From an uncultured Armatimonadota bacterium (lineage in GTDB: Bacteria > Armatimonadota > Armatimonadia > Armatimonadales > Armatimonadaceae): a stretch of DNA of 6,849 nt. Numbering within the stretch: the stretch's first letter is position 1; each line of letters opens with the position of its first letter. The translations under genes were made by a program, and so were the position numbers. The notes beneath the pieces are model-generated. The model searched no databases and was not told the DNA's origin. It saw only the letters and a program-made list of their open reading frames with translations. Shown piece by piece: positions 6,628 to 6,849 of this stretch. Location of the stretch: positions 1-6,849 of the forward strand of contig CAIWTR010000677.1 in the NCBI GenBank assembly GCA_903915615.1, in the 5' to 3' direction.

Positions 6628-6849
6628 TCATCGCCTTGACCGCTTGTTTTTTGCCGATGTGCTTTGCCATTTGGCAATCTTTGTGTCGATACGTGTCATC
6701 CATTGCCAATAAGTTCGAAATGGCGAGAATATCATCCGGATGAGCACACCCAACAATGGTGGCGCAGGCTTGGTTGCCTTTTTGGATGTCGTCCGTCGCT
6801 GGGATGGGGTCTTCCTCCGGAGATCAGGAAGGCTGACGAACCACAGCAC
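6628..6849 (-). CDS. C-terminal end of an unidentified protein (partial, start outside window)
   Basis: The minus frame is open from the window edge for 73 codons to TGA (6628-6630). The visible part starts VLWFVSLPDLRRK, which may be the end of a membrane helix, then a basic, Pro-rich stretch (SQRRTTSKKATKPAPP), an amphipathic piece (LLGVLIRMIFSPFRTYWQW) and a highly basic end (KNKRSRR). I do not recognise a family. Because the next gene is EpsI-like, an exosortase with a cytoplasmic basic tail is one possibility, but nothing in this fragment shows exosortase residues. The GTG at the very edge is probably internal, not the start. Confidence 0.5.
   Translation of the reverse strand: MLWFVSLPDLRRKTPSQRRTTSKKATKPAPPLLGVLIRMIFSPFRTYWQWMTRIDTKIAKWQSTSAKNKRSRR

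Overview
The window carries part of a bacterial cell-surface polysaccharide (exopolysaccharide or O-antigen type) locus, made of two convergent gene blocks. Base composition is moderate, codon use looks similar across all genes, and the envelope proteins fit a Gram-negative-type (diderm) bacterium. The phylum cannot be fixed from this sequence. An EpsI-like protein beside glycosyltransferases and a Wzy/WaaL-like protein fits bacteria that have exosortase-type systems.

Left block, + strand (1-4476): the 3' end of one glycosyltransferase gene; a GT4-type glycosyltransferase (219-1379) whose ATG overlaps the previous stop (TGATG); a second GT4-type glycosyltransferase (1469-2614), after an 89-base gap with a clear Shine-Dalgarno; and a multi-spanning O-antigen ligase/polymerase-like protein (2623-4476) with an extra soluble C-terminal domain of about 130 residues. 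The spacing fits one operon that assembles an oligosaccharide on the cytoplasmic side and then polymerises or ligates it across the membrane.

Middle (4477-5039): this is the most unusual part. The last ~51 codons of the ligase-like gene are present twice more as promoterless 3' fragments (about 4495-4656 and 4742-4903), each ending in its own stop codon. The second and third copies are followed by related 69-base tails ending in a hairpin. The copies differ partly by synonymous changes and are mosaic with respect to one another. The final hairpin (4990-5022) has a T-rich tract on the minus strand and is placed to terminate the gene arriving from the right.

Right block, - strand (5040-6849): from upstream to downstream, the C-terminal end of an unidentified protein with a strongly basic tail, cut by the window edge; an EpsI/DUF3485-like membrane-anchored protein; and a secreted fasciclin (FAS1) domain protein that ends 17 bases before the hairpin. 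The block may supply exosortase-associated and extracellular adhesive functions that go with the polysaccharide made by the left block; that link is inferred from proximity.
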